DNA of 64,000 nt from Erwinia psidii (GCF_003846135.1 NZ_RHHM01000007.1:1-64000); one strand, 5' to 3'; counted from the stretch's first letter, positions 1 to 9,009 are shown. The notes: generated from the sequence alone by a model not told the origin. Numbers and translations are program-made.

Positions 1-18
1 CTGTACTGTAATACTCAT

Positions 19-880
19 TTATGCAGATCCTGACAGGTAGGTTGATGGTTCTTCAAGTGGGCGCCAGTAAGCCCCGTCACTGAATATCAGCTGTGTTTTA
101 TAGGTGGAGCCGTTTGCACAAGACAACGCACGGCATAAACAAATTGTCCACCAGTTATCGGCGGCAGCGGGCAGGGAGTAATAATAAACGGGGACTTTCC
201 AGCCACCGAAACGCATGTAAGGGAAATTGCAGACAGTGCCGTTAACACCCAGTTTTAAAACGTCCAGCGCCCCTATTACATCTGAAGCTGAATAAAGATA
301 AAGCTGATTATTTTGCTCCGTCGGCAACAACTCCAGCTGATGATGTGCCCACTGTGCAGGTAGAAATGGCATCCTGTGTTGCGATTGTGCTGATATCAGA
401 AACTGTGGACATATCCCAGCCCACGTAAGTTGGCACGCCTGTATCTTTGCGTAATAAACCATTTGTCTCCAGAAAAAAACCAACCCCCGAATATGCTGGT
501 ATTTTTACATAAAGATATGTATCCCTGTCATACGGTTGACTATAAACAACGTCTAAAATCGCACCATTGCGGGGAGAGTGCCACGTTACAGTTGATGACG
601 TTGAACTCCTGTTCTGAATTGAGATAAGCGCATTCCCATCTATTCCAGCAAGTGTGGTGGGCGTGCTGTATCCCGTCCTGCCGATGACTCGTATATCCAT
701 AGTCTGCGCGAGAGTCGGAGGAAAAAAATGCCCTACGTAAATCCATATTTCCGCACCAGTAATATTTGAGATGTATTTCTGTGACGAATTAAACTCATAA
801 CGGATCGGAGCATTAAGATAAAGGCCGGGTCACCCCGCCTGCGTTCAGTGATTGCGATGTCCGAGACGCTGCCGCTAAGC
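19..880 (-). pseudogene. Degraded, unrecognised gene at left edge (possibly phage tail-fibre-like)
   Basis: Two overlapping minus-strand reading frames, one ending near 308 and the next ending at 19, read as a single coding sequence broken by a frameshift near 310-350. Upstream of 700 the same frame continues without an ATG to about 830. The product is rich in Ser, Thr, Tyr and Gly and looks beta-rich and secreted or structural (for example IPAYSGVGFFLETNGLLRK in the middle). I do not recognise the family. Position beside a tRNA cluster and the sequence style suggest a phage tail or fibre fragment, but that is inference. No start codon with a good ribosome binding site was found. Confidence 0.35.
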
Positions 881-1072
881 GAAGGGTATATCTGATCTGA
901 AGGGGAGTTTGCAGGAGAAACAGACAATCTCAGGCCACAAATCGATTAGTCAGACTGCCCGATATGACAGGAAAACCCAGCTATTCCCGTCGTGGGCAAT
1001 CAAAAAAACGAATAGATATGCAACACAAAAAAACATCTTAGGAATGATGTTAGGCGGGCTTATTTCAGGCAT

Positions 1073-1094
1073 AAAAAAACCGCCTTGCGGCGGC
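1073..1094 (-). terminator. Rho-independent terminator of the tRNA Gly-Cys-Leu operon
   Basis: On the minus strand CCGCC-GCAA-GGCGG forms a 5-bp GC stem with a tetraloop, followed by seven T. It lies about 45 bases after the CCA end of tRNA-Leu, the last gene of the cluster. Confidence 0.8.
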
Positions 1095-1138
1095 ATCACA
1101 TTGCTTTATAACTGCTTGTTTTTATATATTTTAATCTG

Positions 1139-1225
1139 TGGTGCCCGGGGCGGGACTTGAACCCGCACAGCCATAAAGCCGAGGGATTTTAAATCCCTTG
1201 TGTCTACCGATTTCACCACCCGGGC
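1139..1225 (-). tRNA. leuZ: tRNA-Leu (anticodon UAA)
   Basis: The minus strand gives an 87-nt tRNA with acceptor stem GCCCGGG/CCCGGGC, the GGGATT-TAA-AATCCC anticodon arm, a long class II variable arm, a T-arm with GGTTCAAGTCC and an encoded CCA. The anticodon TAA makes it the E. coli leuZ type. It is the promoter-distal member of a Gly-Cys-Leu cluster, the same order as glyW-cysT-leuZ downstream of pgsA in E. coli. Confidence 0.97.
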
Positions 1226-1237
1226 ATAGGTGTAAAG

Positions 1238-1311
1238 TGGAGGCGCGTCCCGGAGTCGAACCGAGGTTCACGGATTTGCAATCCGCTGCATGGCCACTCT
1301 GCCAACGCGCC
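1238..1311 (-). tRNA. cysT: tRNA-Cys (anticodon GCA)
   Basis: The minus strand folds as a 74-nt tRNA with acceptor GGCGCGT/ACGCGCC, anticodon arm CGGATT-GCA-AATCCG, T-loop GGTTCGACTCC and an encoded CCA. It is the middle gene of the cluster, 12 bases before tRNA-Leu. Confidence 0.97.
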
Positions 1312-1353
1312 TTAGTATTACTGCTTCACCAGTACAGTTCTGATGAAAAAATC

Positions 1354-1429
<76 letters not shown>

Positions 1430-1582
1430 TTTAAGTCAGCAAACTCATCTGAAGATGCTGATTTTCTTTATCTTCTGGCAAACCAGTTGCTTTCGATGCG
1501 TTGCATTCTACTGACCTGAAAAAATGAGTCAACACAATTATCCTCACTTTCCATCTGTTTGCTGCTTTTTGAATCGTATTGA

Positions 1583-2131
1583 TCATCGTTCAAACAGATC
1601 GCTGCGGGCCGCACTTAAATACTGAAACATTGACCAGAAAGTCAGCACGGCTGCGATATACAAAGCAATCACGCCAATGCCTTCCACGGCGCTGTCTGGT
1701 CGCCATAGCAGAGCAAACAAAGCCAGCATTTGCGAGGTGGTTTTTACCTTGCCAATCCAGGACACCGCCACACTACTGCGTTTTCCAATCTCTGCCATCC
1801 ATTCACGTAAAGCAGAGATGATGATTTCACGGGCAATCATCGTGGCAGCCGGCAAGGTGATCCACCATGAGTGGAAATACTCAGCAACCAATACCAGTGC
1901 TGTCGCTACCATCACTTTGTCTGCGACAGGGTCGAGGAACGCCCCAAAACGAGTGGTCTGTTTCCAGCGGCGAGCCAGATACCCATCGAACCAATCAGTG
2001 ACCGCGGCAAAAATAAAAATCAACGCACAAACTAGCGGGCCCCATTGAAATGGCAAGTAGAATGCCAGTACAAAGAACGGAATCAAAACAATACGAAACA
2101 GGGTAAGTAACGTTGGAATATTAAAATGCAT
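1583..2131 (-). CDS. pgsA: Phosphatidylglycerophosphate synthase PgsA
   Basis: An inner-membrane enzyme that transfers phosphatidyl from CDP-diacylglycerol to glycerol-3-phosphate, the committed step to phosphatidylglycerol and cardiolipin. The 182-residue length equals the E. coli enzyme. The CDP-alcohol phosphotransferase signature D-x2-D-G-x2-A-R-x8-G-x3-D-x3-D is visible as [11 protein letters not shown] followed by [12 protein letters not shown] (about residues 46-72), and the rest is hydrophobic membrane segments. It lies downstream of uvrC, as in E. coli, and upstream of the Gly-Cys-Leu tRNA genes. Nothing unusual was seen. Confidence 0.97.
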   Translation of the reverse strand: MHFNIPTLLTLFRIVLIPFFVLAFYLPFQWGPLVCALIFIFAAVTDWFDGYLARRWKQTTRFGAFLDPVADKVMVATALVLVAEYFHSWWITLPAATMIAREIIISALREWMAEIGKRSSVAVSWIGKVKTTSQMLALFALLWRPDSAVEGIGVIALYIAAVLTFWSMFQYLSAARSDLFER

Positions 2132-2202
2132 AATTATGCTAACTGTCTGGGCAGAGTAGAATTTGTCCCTATGTTCCTATAATGCAGACGGTGTTGCAAT
2201 GC

Positions 2203-4035
2203 TTAGTGTTTCAGCGAATAAAAGATTTTCTCCGCCAGAAATCTGGAGATCCCCGGAACTTTCGCTATCTCCTCAACAGAGGCATTGATAAGCGGTTGCA
2301 AACCTCCCATGTATTTAAGCAGCATCTGCCTGCGTTTGGGGCCAATTCCTTCAATCGCTTCGAGCGCACTGGTATTCTTCACTTTAGCCCGTTTATTACG
2401 ATGCCCCGTTATTGCATGATTGTGAGAGTCATCACGGATATGCTGAATTACGTGCAGGGCTGGGGAATCCGGGGGAAGTGAAATCCCTTCGCCTTCCGGT
2501 TCGAAAAACAGAGTTTCCAGTCCGGCTTTCCGGTCCGTCCCTTTTGCCACACCTAACAGCACTGGCCGTTCTTTATCCCAGTTAACATCAAGATCGGCAA
2601 ACACCTGCTTTGCCTGCCCTAGTTGCCCCTTTCCTCCATCAATCAGGATCACATCAGGGACCTTACTGTCGATCAGCTCCTTACCGTAACGTCGGCACAA
2701 AACCTGATGCATCGCCGCATAATCATCACCGGGAGTGATACCGGCAATGTTGTAGCGACGATATTCCGAACGCAGCGGACCGTTATGATCGAATACCACA
2801 CAGGAAGCGACCGTCTGTTCGCCCATCGTGTGGCTGATATCAAAACATTCCATCCGGTTTATCGCGGGAAGATCCAGCAACTCCGCCAACGCCTGTAATC
2901 GCTGATGAATGGTGGACTGCTGCGACAAGCGACTGAGCAAGGCGGTACTGGCATTAGTACGGGCAAGTTTCAGATAACGGGCCCTGTCACCGCGCGGTTT
3001 GCTCTGGATAGAGACGCGGCGTCCCACCATTTCGGTGAGCGATTCTGCCAGCAAATCTTTTTCAGGCAGGATGAAATCAAGCAGGATATCACCGGGTAAC
3101 GTTCGCGCCTGGCTACCCTGTAAATAGAACTGGCCAACGAAAGTCTGTACCACTTCCGACAATTCGGTGCCTCCGGGGACCTTGGGAAAATAACTGCGGC
3201 TGCCTAACACTTTGCCCTGGCGGATAAACAGAACGTGCAGGCAGGCTATACCCGCGTCGAAAGCCACGCCGATAACATCCAGATCGTCACCGTTGTTTGA
3301 AACAAACTGGCGTTCCGTTACCCTTCTGACGGCCTGAATCTGATCGCGAAGACGTGCTGCTTCTTCAAATTTTAATGACTGGCTGGCTGCTTCCATCCGG
3401 CTGACCAACTGCTTCAGGACCTGATCATCTTTACCTGAGAGAAACAGACGAACATATTCGATCTGCTGTGCATACTCTTCTTCACTCACCAACCCTTTTA
3501 CGCACGGTCCAAGACAGCGGCCAATCTGATATTGCAGACAAGGCCGTGAGCGATTGCGATACACGCTGTTTTCACACTGACGTACCGGGAAAATTTTCTG
3601 CAACAAAGACAGGGTTTCCCGAACCGCATAGCCATTTGGAAATGGTCCGAAATAGTCACCCTTCGCATGTTTGGCACCGCGATGACTGGCAAGGCGAGGA
3701 TGTTTATCAGCGCTGAGAAAAATATAAGGGTAGGATTTATCATCACGCAGCAGGACGTTGTAGCGAGGCTGGTACAGTTTTATGTAATTGTGTTCAAGCA
3801 GCAGAGCCTCTGTTTCAGAATGCGTTACCGTGACATCAATCTGACAAATACTTGCCACCAGCGCTTCAGTTTTACGGCTGCTGTGATTGCCACGAAAATA
3901 ACTCGAAAGGCGCTTTTTAAGGTCTTTTGCTTTGCCTACGTAGATAACCGTGCCGTCGGCATCATACATACGATAAACGCCAGGCTGACTGGTTACAGAT
4001 TTGAGAAAAGATTTGGCATCAAAAGCTTCATTCAC
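2203..4035 (-). CDS. uvrC: Excinuclease ABC subunit UvrC
   Basis: The nuclease subunit of UvrABC nucleotide-excision repair, which cuts both sides of a lesion after UvrB loading. The 610 residues match the E. coli length. An N-terminal GIY-YIG domain ([21 protein letters not shown] begins near residue 19) makes the 3' cut. A cysteine cluster ([13 protein letters not shown]) and the UVR UvrB-binding segment ([14 protein letters not shown]) follow. The RNase H-like domain that makes the 5' cut begins near [13 protein letters not shown], and the helix-hairpin-helix pair is at the C-terminus ([22 protein letters not shown]). The start overlaps the end of uvrY by 8 bases, so the two are co-transcribed as in E. 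coli. Confidence 0.98.
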   Translation of the reverse strand: MNEAFDAKSFLKSVTSQPGVYRMYDADGTVIYVGKAKDLKKRLSSYFRGNHSSRKTEALVASICQIDVTVTHSETEALLLEHNYIKLYQPRYNVLLRDDKSYPYIFLSADKHPRLASHRGAKHAKGDYFGPFPNGYAVRETLSLLQKIFPVRQCENSVYRNRSRPCLQYQIGRCLGPCVKGLVSEEEYAQQIEYVRLFLSGKDDQVLKQLVSRMEAASQSLKFEEAARLRDQIQAVRRVTERQFVSNNGDDLDVIGVAFDAGIACLHVLFIRQGKVLGSRSYFPKVPGGTELSEVVQTFVGQFYLQGSQARTLPGDILLDFILPEKDLLAESLTEMVGRRVSIQSKPRGDRARYLKLARTNASTALLSRLSQQSTIHQRLQALAELLDLPAINRMECFDISHTMGEQTVASCVVFDHNGPLRSEYRRYNIAGITPGDDYAAMHQVLCRRYGKELIDSKVPDVILIDGGKGQLGQAKQVFADLDVNWDKERPVLLGVAKGTDRKAGLETLFFEPEGEGISLPPDSPALHVIQHIRDDSHNHAITGHRNKRAKVKNTSALEAIEGIGPKRRQMLLKYMGGLQPLINASVEEIAKVPGISRFLAEKIFYSLKH

Positions 4036-4678
4036 TACTGATTAATGACTCCGCGTTGAACAGGCCATGTCGGATAGCAAGGTGCGTTAGCTCGACATCG
4101 CCACTGATATTAAGTTTGCTGAACATTCTGTAACGATAGCTGTTCACCGTTTTTGGGCTCAGATTAAGCTGTTCAGAAATATCCGCCACTTTCTGTCCCT
4201 TGGTAATCATCAGCATAATTTGCAATTCGCGTTCTGACAAACTGTCAAACGGTGAATCCGTTTTTTGCGGCTCAATCTGGCTCAGCGCCATCTGTTGTGC
4301 AATGTCAGAGGCTATATAACGCTGACCGGCATTAACCTGACGAATAGCGTTAACGACTTCCTGTGGTGCAGCACCTTTACTCAGATAGCCAGCCTGCATC
4401 ACACGTGCCGGAAGAGGATTTTCAGTATGAATCGTTAACATAATGATTTTAATACCGGGATTGTAACGCACAATCTTGCGGGTTGCTTCGAGGCCGCCAA
4501 TTCCCGGCATATTCATATCCATCAACACCACATTAACGGGGTTGGACCGGCACCATTTCACCGCCTCTTCGCCGCAGTTTGCTTCACCGACAACCTGAAA
4601 ACCTTTGATGTCTTCCAGTATACGGCGAATACCTGCACGCACCAGTTCATGGTCATCAACAAGAAGAACGCTTATCAA
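4028..4678 (-). CDS. uvrY: Response regulator UvrY (GacA/SirA family), with a 3-residue receiver deletion
   Basis: Response regulator of the BarA-UvrY system, which activates the csrB/csrC small RNAs and so relieves CsrA repression. The N-terminal receiver has acidic residues DD at 8-9, phospho-acceptor D54 in [10 protein letters not shown]82 and K101. The C-terminal LuxR-type HTH is clear ([18 protein letters not shown], then [17 protein letters not shown]). At 216 residues it is slightly short: the usual [13 protein letters not shown] reads [10 protein letters not shown], so three residues are missing just before strand beta-5 and the switch lysine. The deletion is in frame, so the protein is probably made. 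The gene overlaps uvrC. Confidence 0.96.
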   Translation of the reverse strand: MISVLLVDDHELVRAGIRRILEDIKGFQVVGEANCGEEAVKWCRSNPVNVVLMDMNMPGIGGLEATRKIVRYNPGIKIIMLTIHTENPLPARVMQAGYLSKGAAPQEVVNAIRQVNAGQRYIASDIAQQMALSQIEPQKTDSPFDSLSERELQIMLMITKGQKVADISEQLNLSPKTVNSYRYRMFSKLNISGDVELTHLAIRHGLFNAESLISSE

Positions 4679-4902
4679 ACAGGTCTCTCCAAAAGGGTAA
4701 TACCAGCGACGTTGATGATGGTATTTAGACAGGTGATCTTACCTCTTTTCCATCACTGTTAGAACTGAAAAAATTGCCATAATACCGTGATAAACCCCAG
4801 TTCAGCGCCCTCAGGATGTGCCATGGGTCGCAGAATGATATGTGATATACTGCCTGCCAAAATATATCTGCATTAACGATCAACGCAAACCAAGGGGAAC
4901 AA

Positions 4903-5127
4903 ATGAGTGATACTGATTTTTCTACCGGCAATGGAACTCAGGATTTGTCAGAAGAGATTGCCTGCATGAAGGCTCTGGTTACATTTATGCTTAAGGCAAT
5001 GGGCCAGGCAGACGCAGGCAAGGTTATCATTAATATGGAACATTATATTGCCCAGCTGACCGATCGGCATCAGGCCGACGTTTTCGCCCGCACCATTGGT
5101 CAAATAAAGCAGGCCTATCGCCAGTAA
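4903..5127 (+). CDS. yecF: YecF, DUF2594 family small protein
   Basis: A 74-residue protein whose middle and C-terminus (LKAMGQADAGKVI, then TIGQIKQAYRQ) match E. coli YecF, a DUF2594 protein of unknown function. It is predicted soluble and helical, with no signal peptide or membrane segment. An AAGGGG ribosome binding site precedes the ATG by about five bases. It is divergent from uvrY, with 224 bases between the two starts, the arrangement found in E. coli between uvrY and sdiA. No function is inferred. Confidence 0.9.
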   Translation: MSDTDFSTGNGTQDLSEEIACMKALVTFMLKAMGQADAGKVIINMEHYIAQLTDRHQADVFARTIGQIKQAYRQ

Positions 5128-5151
5128 CTCTCTGTGCGCTGACCGCCCATC

Positions 5152-5208
5152 AGCCCGACGTTAGCATGACCTTATCATTTTATTGCTGAGTAATGGCAAC
5201 GTCGGGCT
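5152..5208. terminator. Inverted repeat between yecF and luxI, possible terminator
   Basis: AGCCCGACGTT at 5152-5162 pairs perfectly with AACGTCGGGCT at 5198-5208 across a 35-base loop. A second pair, ATGACCTT at 5166-5173 and AAGGTCAT at 5220-5227, interleaves with it. The two genes here converge, so a bidirectional terminator is the simple reading, but the loop is long and no real T tract follows. Confidence 0.4.
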
Positions 5209-5280
5209 TTCCATACAACAAGGTCATAAAGTCTCTCATGGTGCCGGAGAGTTGACCCGCTACGCTTTACCGTTCTGCGC

Positions 5281-5910
5281 TCAGCGCCCTCGTCCGTTCC
5301 AGGTGGAAGAAACCCCAAAAGTGGGCAATACTTCTTCAGGACTGAAACGGCGCACCCCCCGGAACCGGCTGGCAAGATGAGGTTGATTCGTCGGTATTTT
5401 GACCGCAAACAGATTTTCTTCTGACTGAATGATACCCGCCGTTAGCTGTTGATAATCGACAAGATGTTGAGTAAACATCTGTTCCAACATTGGCGTTGCT
5501 GCACTGTAAAGGAAGTCAATGCCTGATTGCCCTGCCAGTTGAACACTATGCCAGAGAATGCTCAGCGGTAACTCAGACTCAACATCAAGGCGGGCTGAAA
5601 AACGCGACATTTCCCAGGCCGCCCCCTGGGGCTCAACCACAGGGCGAGCTGTCACCTCACCCAGTCCATTCACCGACGGTGCTTCCCATGGCATCAGACG
5701 AGCACAACCGCAAATCCCTTTCAGTACATCCCAGGCAATCAGCCAGATAACATCAGAACGGTCAAAACGGTCATATTCTTGCCCGGGAGTACTTAAACGA
5801 GGCGGAACAGGCCATCCTTCGCCACGGGCAAAAACGCTGTAGCGATAGCTGCCCAATTCTGCCAGCAGAGAGGATGGCATGTCCTTAAGCTTGGTTTGGA
5901 TAATTTTCAT
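5281..5910 (-). CDS. Acyl-homoserine-lactone synthase (LuxI family)
   Basis: Makes N-acyl-homoserine-lactone signals from S-adenosylmethionine and an acyl donor. The reading frame extends to 5946, but the ATG at 5910 gives the family N-terminus and has GGAGAG eight bases upstream, leaving 209 residues, a normal LuxI length. Family hallmarks are present: RYSVF near residue 24, W in EGWPVP, the acidic pair in EYDRFD, CGCARLMP with the conserved Arg, and WEMSRF carrying the catalytic Glu and Arg. It appears intact. It sits where E. coli has sdiA, and the luxR-type gene just upstream on the same strand is broken, so its cognate regulator must be elsewhere or absent. The acyl chain made cannot be told from sequence. 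Confidence 0.93.
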   Translation of the reverse strand: MKIIQTKLKDMPSSLLAELGSYRYSVFARGEGWPVPPRLSTPGQEYDRFDRSDVIWLIAWDVLKGICGCARLMPWEAPSVNGLGEVTARPVVEPQGAAWEMSRFSARLDVESELPLSILWHSVQLAGQSGIDFLYSAATPMLEQMFTQHLVDYQQLTAGIIQSEENLFAVKIPTNQPHLASRFRGVRRFSPEEVLPTFGVSSTWNGRGR

Positions 5911-5957
5911 TATTATTTCTCTCCAGGGGGCATTCCTTTGATTCATTCGGGGTTATC

Positions 5958-5974
5958 TGCCCTGCCGCAAGGCA
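5958..5974. promoter_or_regulatory. 17-bp near-perfect palindrome upstream of luxI
   Basis: TGCCCTGCCGCAAGGCA is an inverted repeat around a single central base with one mismatched pair (7 of 8 positions symmetric). It lies 48-64 bases upstream of the luxI start and 50 bases beyond the luxR-remnant stop, where a lux-box-like operator for a LuxR protein would be expected. It does not match the V. fischeri lux box; regulator identity is inference. Confidence 0.35.
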
Positions 5975-6024
5975 AACAACCGCTTGTCAATTTGAAAGCA
6001 CTAAATCCGGTAGTTGTCACTTAC

Positions 6025-6508
6025 CTAAAACAAACCGATTGCTACCGCATAAAAAACCACCTGCGTCCTGTTAAAAATACTAAAACTTTTGGTTGTACTA
6101 TTGGGTGAAAATCTGTCGTATGTACTGGAAAAGAGCAGTTCAGCAATGTCTCAGAAAATATTCACCCCCAGCAGGCCATTTGAAAAATTTGGTTTCACGC
6201 TGGCTCAAATGCATATTAATCACCAACATGTAAATTTTTTCCAGAAGTCCTGACACCTCGTCAATAAGGTCCGAAAAATAGTGTAATTCAGGATGCCTTT
6301 CTGCATAAATAGCATATTGCCAACTGACATTACCTGGCACTACAGATAATACGCTAATGGTCCGGTTTTTCACTATCCCATAACACGAAAATCCATAGCG
6401 CACGCCGGACTTTTTACTGCGTATAGCCGGAAATCCTTTCCTGACAGCAGCATAATCCATCCACCATAGCCGTGCCGTAACGGGCACTGTTTGACAGACG
6501 GGGCACAT
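6025..6508 (-). pseudogene. Broken LuxR/SdiA-type quorum-sensing regulator
   Basis: The open segment 6140-6508 carries the end of an autoinducer-binding domain (GVRYGFSCYG, TISVLSV) and the start of the HTH (LSQRETKFFKWPAGG, compare E. coli SdiA LSKREKE-LKWTAEGK). After a frameshift near 6155, the next frame holds an in-frame stop and then DIAELL, a garbled recognition helix, and NRTQVVFYAVAIGLF ending at a TAG at 6025-6027; this last piece matches the SdiA C-terminus NKTQVACYAAATGLI. The N-terminal domain is mostly unreadable upstream of 6508. The remnant is tandem with luxI and at the ancestral sdiA position, so it is a dead sdiA or a dead cognate luxR. Confidence 0.85.
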
Positions 6509-6599
6509 GGAACCGATTACTTTTGCCAGGTGTTAACGGTTTTTTGCGAAGCATGGTCGTCAATAACTATTTGTAGCCGCTTAAAAGCTCAGAGGGCAG

Positions 6600-7144
6600 A
6601 AATACAAGCCCCCCTCTTCTGCTCACGAGGACCGTCTCTAACTAACTGAAAAAAAACACTTATCACATCAACTAAAATATATTCACAGTAAAAAGGACAT
6701 CACGAAAAACAGGCACAGACAGTACTGAAGGTGAGATTTCTTTTTATCAAAAATGGCAGTATAAACTGGGTCCCTGCGATGTAATACAGTGGAAAACTGG
6801 GATTTACTTTATATATAATTCAATGCATTAGAGAAAAACTTCGCTGAGGGTATCCATGAAATTTAACATTGGCTTTCCTGTTAATCAGCCATTTAAAAGA
6901 TGGGGGCCGACTGACCAAACATAAAATATTATTTTTCCTGATGTTAAATTTTTAATTTGTCTTTATATACATTAGTTAACATTAATGAATTAGCAACTGA
7001 GTTTTTAATTATCTCCAGGCTGGTCCGGCAGATGAACGTTACCGCAAATACCGCTCCAGACGGCGGTTTTGAGTGATTAGCGCCTGGTGACGGCGGTAAT
7101 CAGTGAAACCCAGTAGCAGCAGGAGGTCTTGCCGGAAATAATCG
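6600..7144. other. AT-rich intergenic stretch without recognisable genes
   Basis: Both strands were read and no gene, RNA or strong repeat was seen. A 22-codon frame starting at 6856 is too short to support. Composition is more AT-rich than the flanking core genes, consistent with decayed or acquired DNA. Confidence 0.5.
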
Positions 7145-7486
7145 CTATCCTTCCAGTGCAGCAGAGGATGATGCATGGCACTGCACATAATAAAACGGAC
7201 GCCACATCTCACTGGTCAGTAGCATCAGCGACGTTTTACGATGCCCGTCCTGATGGTCTGACAACGCGCCAGCTATCTCTCCAAACGCTTCACATCGTCG
7301 AATGATGCAAAGCCCACCATTGTTGCGGCAGGTAAAACCCTCAGAGGCAATCTCAATGTTCACCTGTTTCTCCCCGGCATCCACGCTGTTCATAATGAGT
7401 CCGGTAACCGCCTTACCGAAGGAACCGGCCTGACTGTAAATGATGTGATGGCTAATTTGAGGGGCAGGTTCAAAAGGGCAGCGCAC
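7145..7486 (-). pseudogene. Fragment of a GHKL-type ATP-binding protein
   Basis: The 113-codon fragment contains the N-box and G1-box style sequence of HSP90-like ATPases (AVTGLIMNSVDAGEKQVNIE, then GFTCRNNGG where an intact protein has D-G-x-G). A worn copy of the following segment is also visible (EAFGEIAGALSDHQDG). The catalytic DxGxG is lost and the rest of the protein is missing on both sides. Proteins of this type occur on integrative elements and plasmids of enterobacteria; that link is from memory and not tested here. Next to it, 7563-7620 encodes a short phage-like N-terminus (MKELTEQLAHRAV) that soon hits a stop. Confidence 0.5.
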
Positions 7487-7924
7487 AGAAAGATCCGTTG
7501 TGGGGTTTACGGCGCTATTTTCAGGACGGGTGTGACGGGGTAAAAAAGAACGCTGACCGGTGATATGAAAGAATTAACAGAACAACTGGCACACAGAGCG
7601 GTGGCGCATGATAGCGCTCAAAGATAAAACCGCAAAATGACCCGTCAATGTGACGTGACGGCATACGTCCCCCAAATCGAAGACGCTGAAAAATACAAAG
7701 CCACTATTATAAAGCTAATAAAGTAAGCTATCCGATTAACCCACTACCAGAATGACCTGTTCTCAGAGGAGTCTGCTCTCACTGCAATTTTCTCCGCGGG
7801 TGATGATATATTCACCAGATTGCAGATTTAAAGTATGGTCAAAAACAGGATTGACAGCAGGATATTAAGCCCGGCCCGCTGGAAAAAATACCCCTTCTTT
7901 ATTTTAAAAAACGGAGAAAACGCT

Positions 7925-8699
7925 ATGGATTCGGCATTGCTGTCAATGATGCAGTCAAATAAAGCCTGGACAGAAACAATGGTCAATATGGAAGCACGCA
8001 GGCTGATAAATCTGGCCAATCAGCTTGCGTCCTTATCATCTGAATGACGGCCTGACGCGCATTAAATTTTGCCAGAAAATAAAAGAGGTTATGGATCAAC
8101 AGATTGCGCCTACCCGCAAAGCCAAATCAGACGAGGAGTGTATCGCCTGCATCTCGGCGCTACAAGCAGAGCCGGATGCTGCGAATGAAAACAGCATAGC
8201 TTTACGCGAAGGTCGAATTTATCAAAGAAAACAACAAGATTGTTGGCTACGTTATCCCTGCCGTCCACATCGTGGCATCCAGGATTTCCGTTATCGGAGG
8301 TGCCCGATGACACCTCCAGGAATACTTGCAAGGGCTATTCTTGTTATTAATGGGGTTAATGGACTTTCAAAAGAAATGATTCCCCGTAGATATGGCGAAG
8401 AGAATAAGACCGGGGGGATCTTTGCTGATGGTGCGACAGAACTCGCGAAATTCATGGGCTTCACGCCTCAAGCAGGTTTAGCCTTTTATAATGTCATGAC
8501 CTTAAGCGCCAGCGTTTACAGCATGTTTGGTCTTGCAACAAAACCGGGCGCATGGTGCTTATTCAAATGGTTGCCACGTGACTATTTTCGTAAGGTAGAT
8601 ACGATGAGCCGCCCTAAATTAACGATGAAAATAGTGGGTTATGGTGTGAAAGCAAAAGTCATATTTGATTTCCTGAATATGGAAACAATTTCAGACTAA
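7925..8699 (+). pseudogene. Frameshifted DUF4225 domain protein
   Basis: Three frames add up to one DUF4225-like protein. The first starts with ATG at 7925 (MDSALLSMMQSNKAWTET) and ends at 8047. The second supplies HLNDGLTRIKFCQKIKEV onward. The third, 8210-8308, reads VEFIKENNKIVGYVIPAVHI and stops, after which frame two resumes at TPPGILARAILVINGVNGL. The last 115 residues (GGIFADGATELAKFMGF, LPRDYFRKVDTMSRPKLTMK, GYGVKAKVIFDFL) are intact in style. At least three frame breaks make it non-functional. The function of DUF4225 proteins is unknown to me; they occur in plant-associated enterobacteria and pseudomonads. Confidence 0.75.
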
Positions 8700-8802
8700 A
8701 CACGATTCATTTACCAGTATCTCCATGATTTTCATACCAATACTGGCGGTTGTATAAACGTTATAATCAAAATAGCAATGAATAATGACAGACCACCACC
8801 GA

Positions 8803-9009
8803 CTATTTGGGTTCCGAAACAAACAAAAGAAGAAAGATAAAAACAAGCATGCATGCCGATGAAATCCAAATCAGAACCCTGAATTTGGTCGCCAGCTCTT
8901 GTATAGCTTCGTCCAGCGTTCCGCCGTAGCTATCAATATTGATTTTTATTTTGCCGGGGTCTTCCTGGCTAAAACCGGATTGCAGTAATCTCTCTTCACT
9001 GACGTTCAT
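8803..9009 (-). CDS. Small C-tail-anchored membrane protein, unknown function
   Basis: About 68 residues: a charged N-terminal half (SGFSQEDPGKIKINIDSYGG) and one C-terminal hydrophobic segment (VLIWISSACMLVFIFLLLFV), so probably an inner-membrane protein with its N-terminus in the cytoplasm. The second ATG was chosen because AAGGGA sits eight bases before it; the first ATG at 9018 overlaps that Shine-Dalgarno sequence. It converges on the DUF4225 remnant. I do not recognise the family. It is the only intact-looking gene in this decayed stretch, apart from the DUF4396 gene at its right end. Confidence 0.5.
   Translation of the reverse strand: MNVSEERLLQSGFSQEDPGKIKINIDSYGGTLDEAIQELATKFRVLIWISSACMLVFIFLLLFVSEPK

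Noticed and set aside
5175-5408. 77-codon minus-strand frame overlapping the luxI end as a separate gene
   Set aside because: It lies mostly inside luxI in another frame and lacks a start signal.
8025-8330. Programmed frameshifting in the DUF4225 gene
   Set aside because: At least three separate frame changes are needed and no slippery heptamer with a downstream structure was seen; ordinary decay is simpler.
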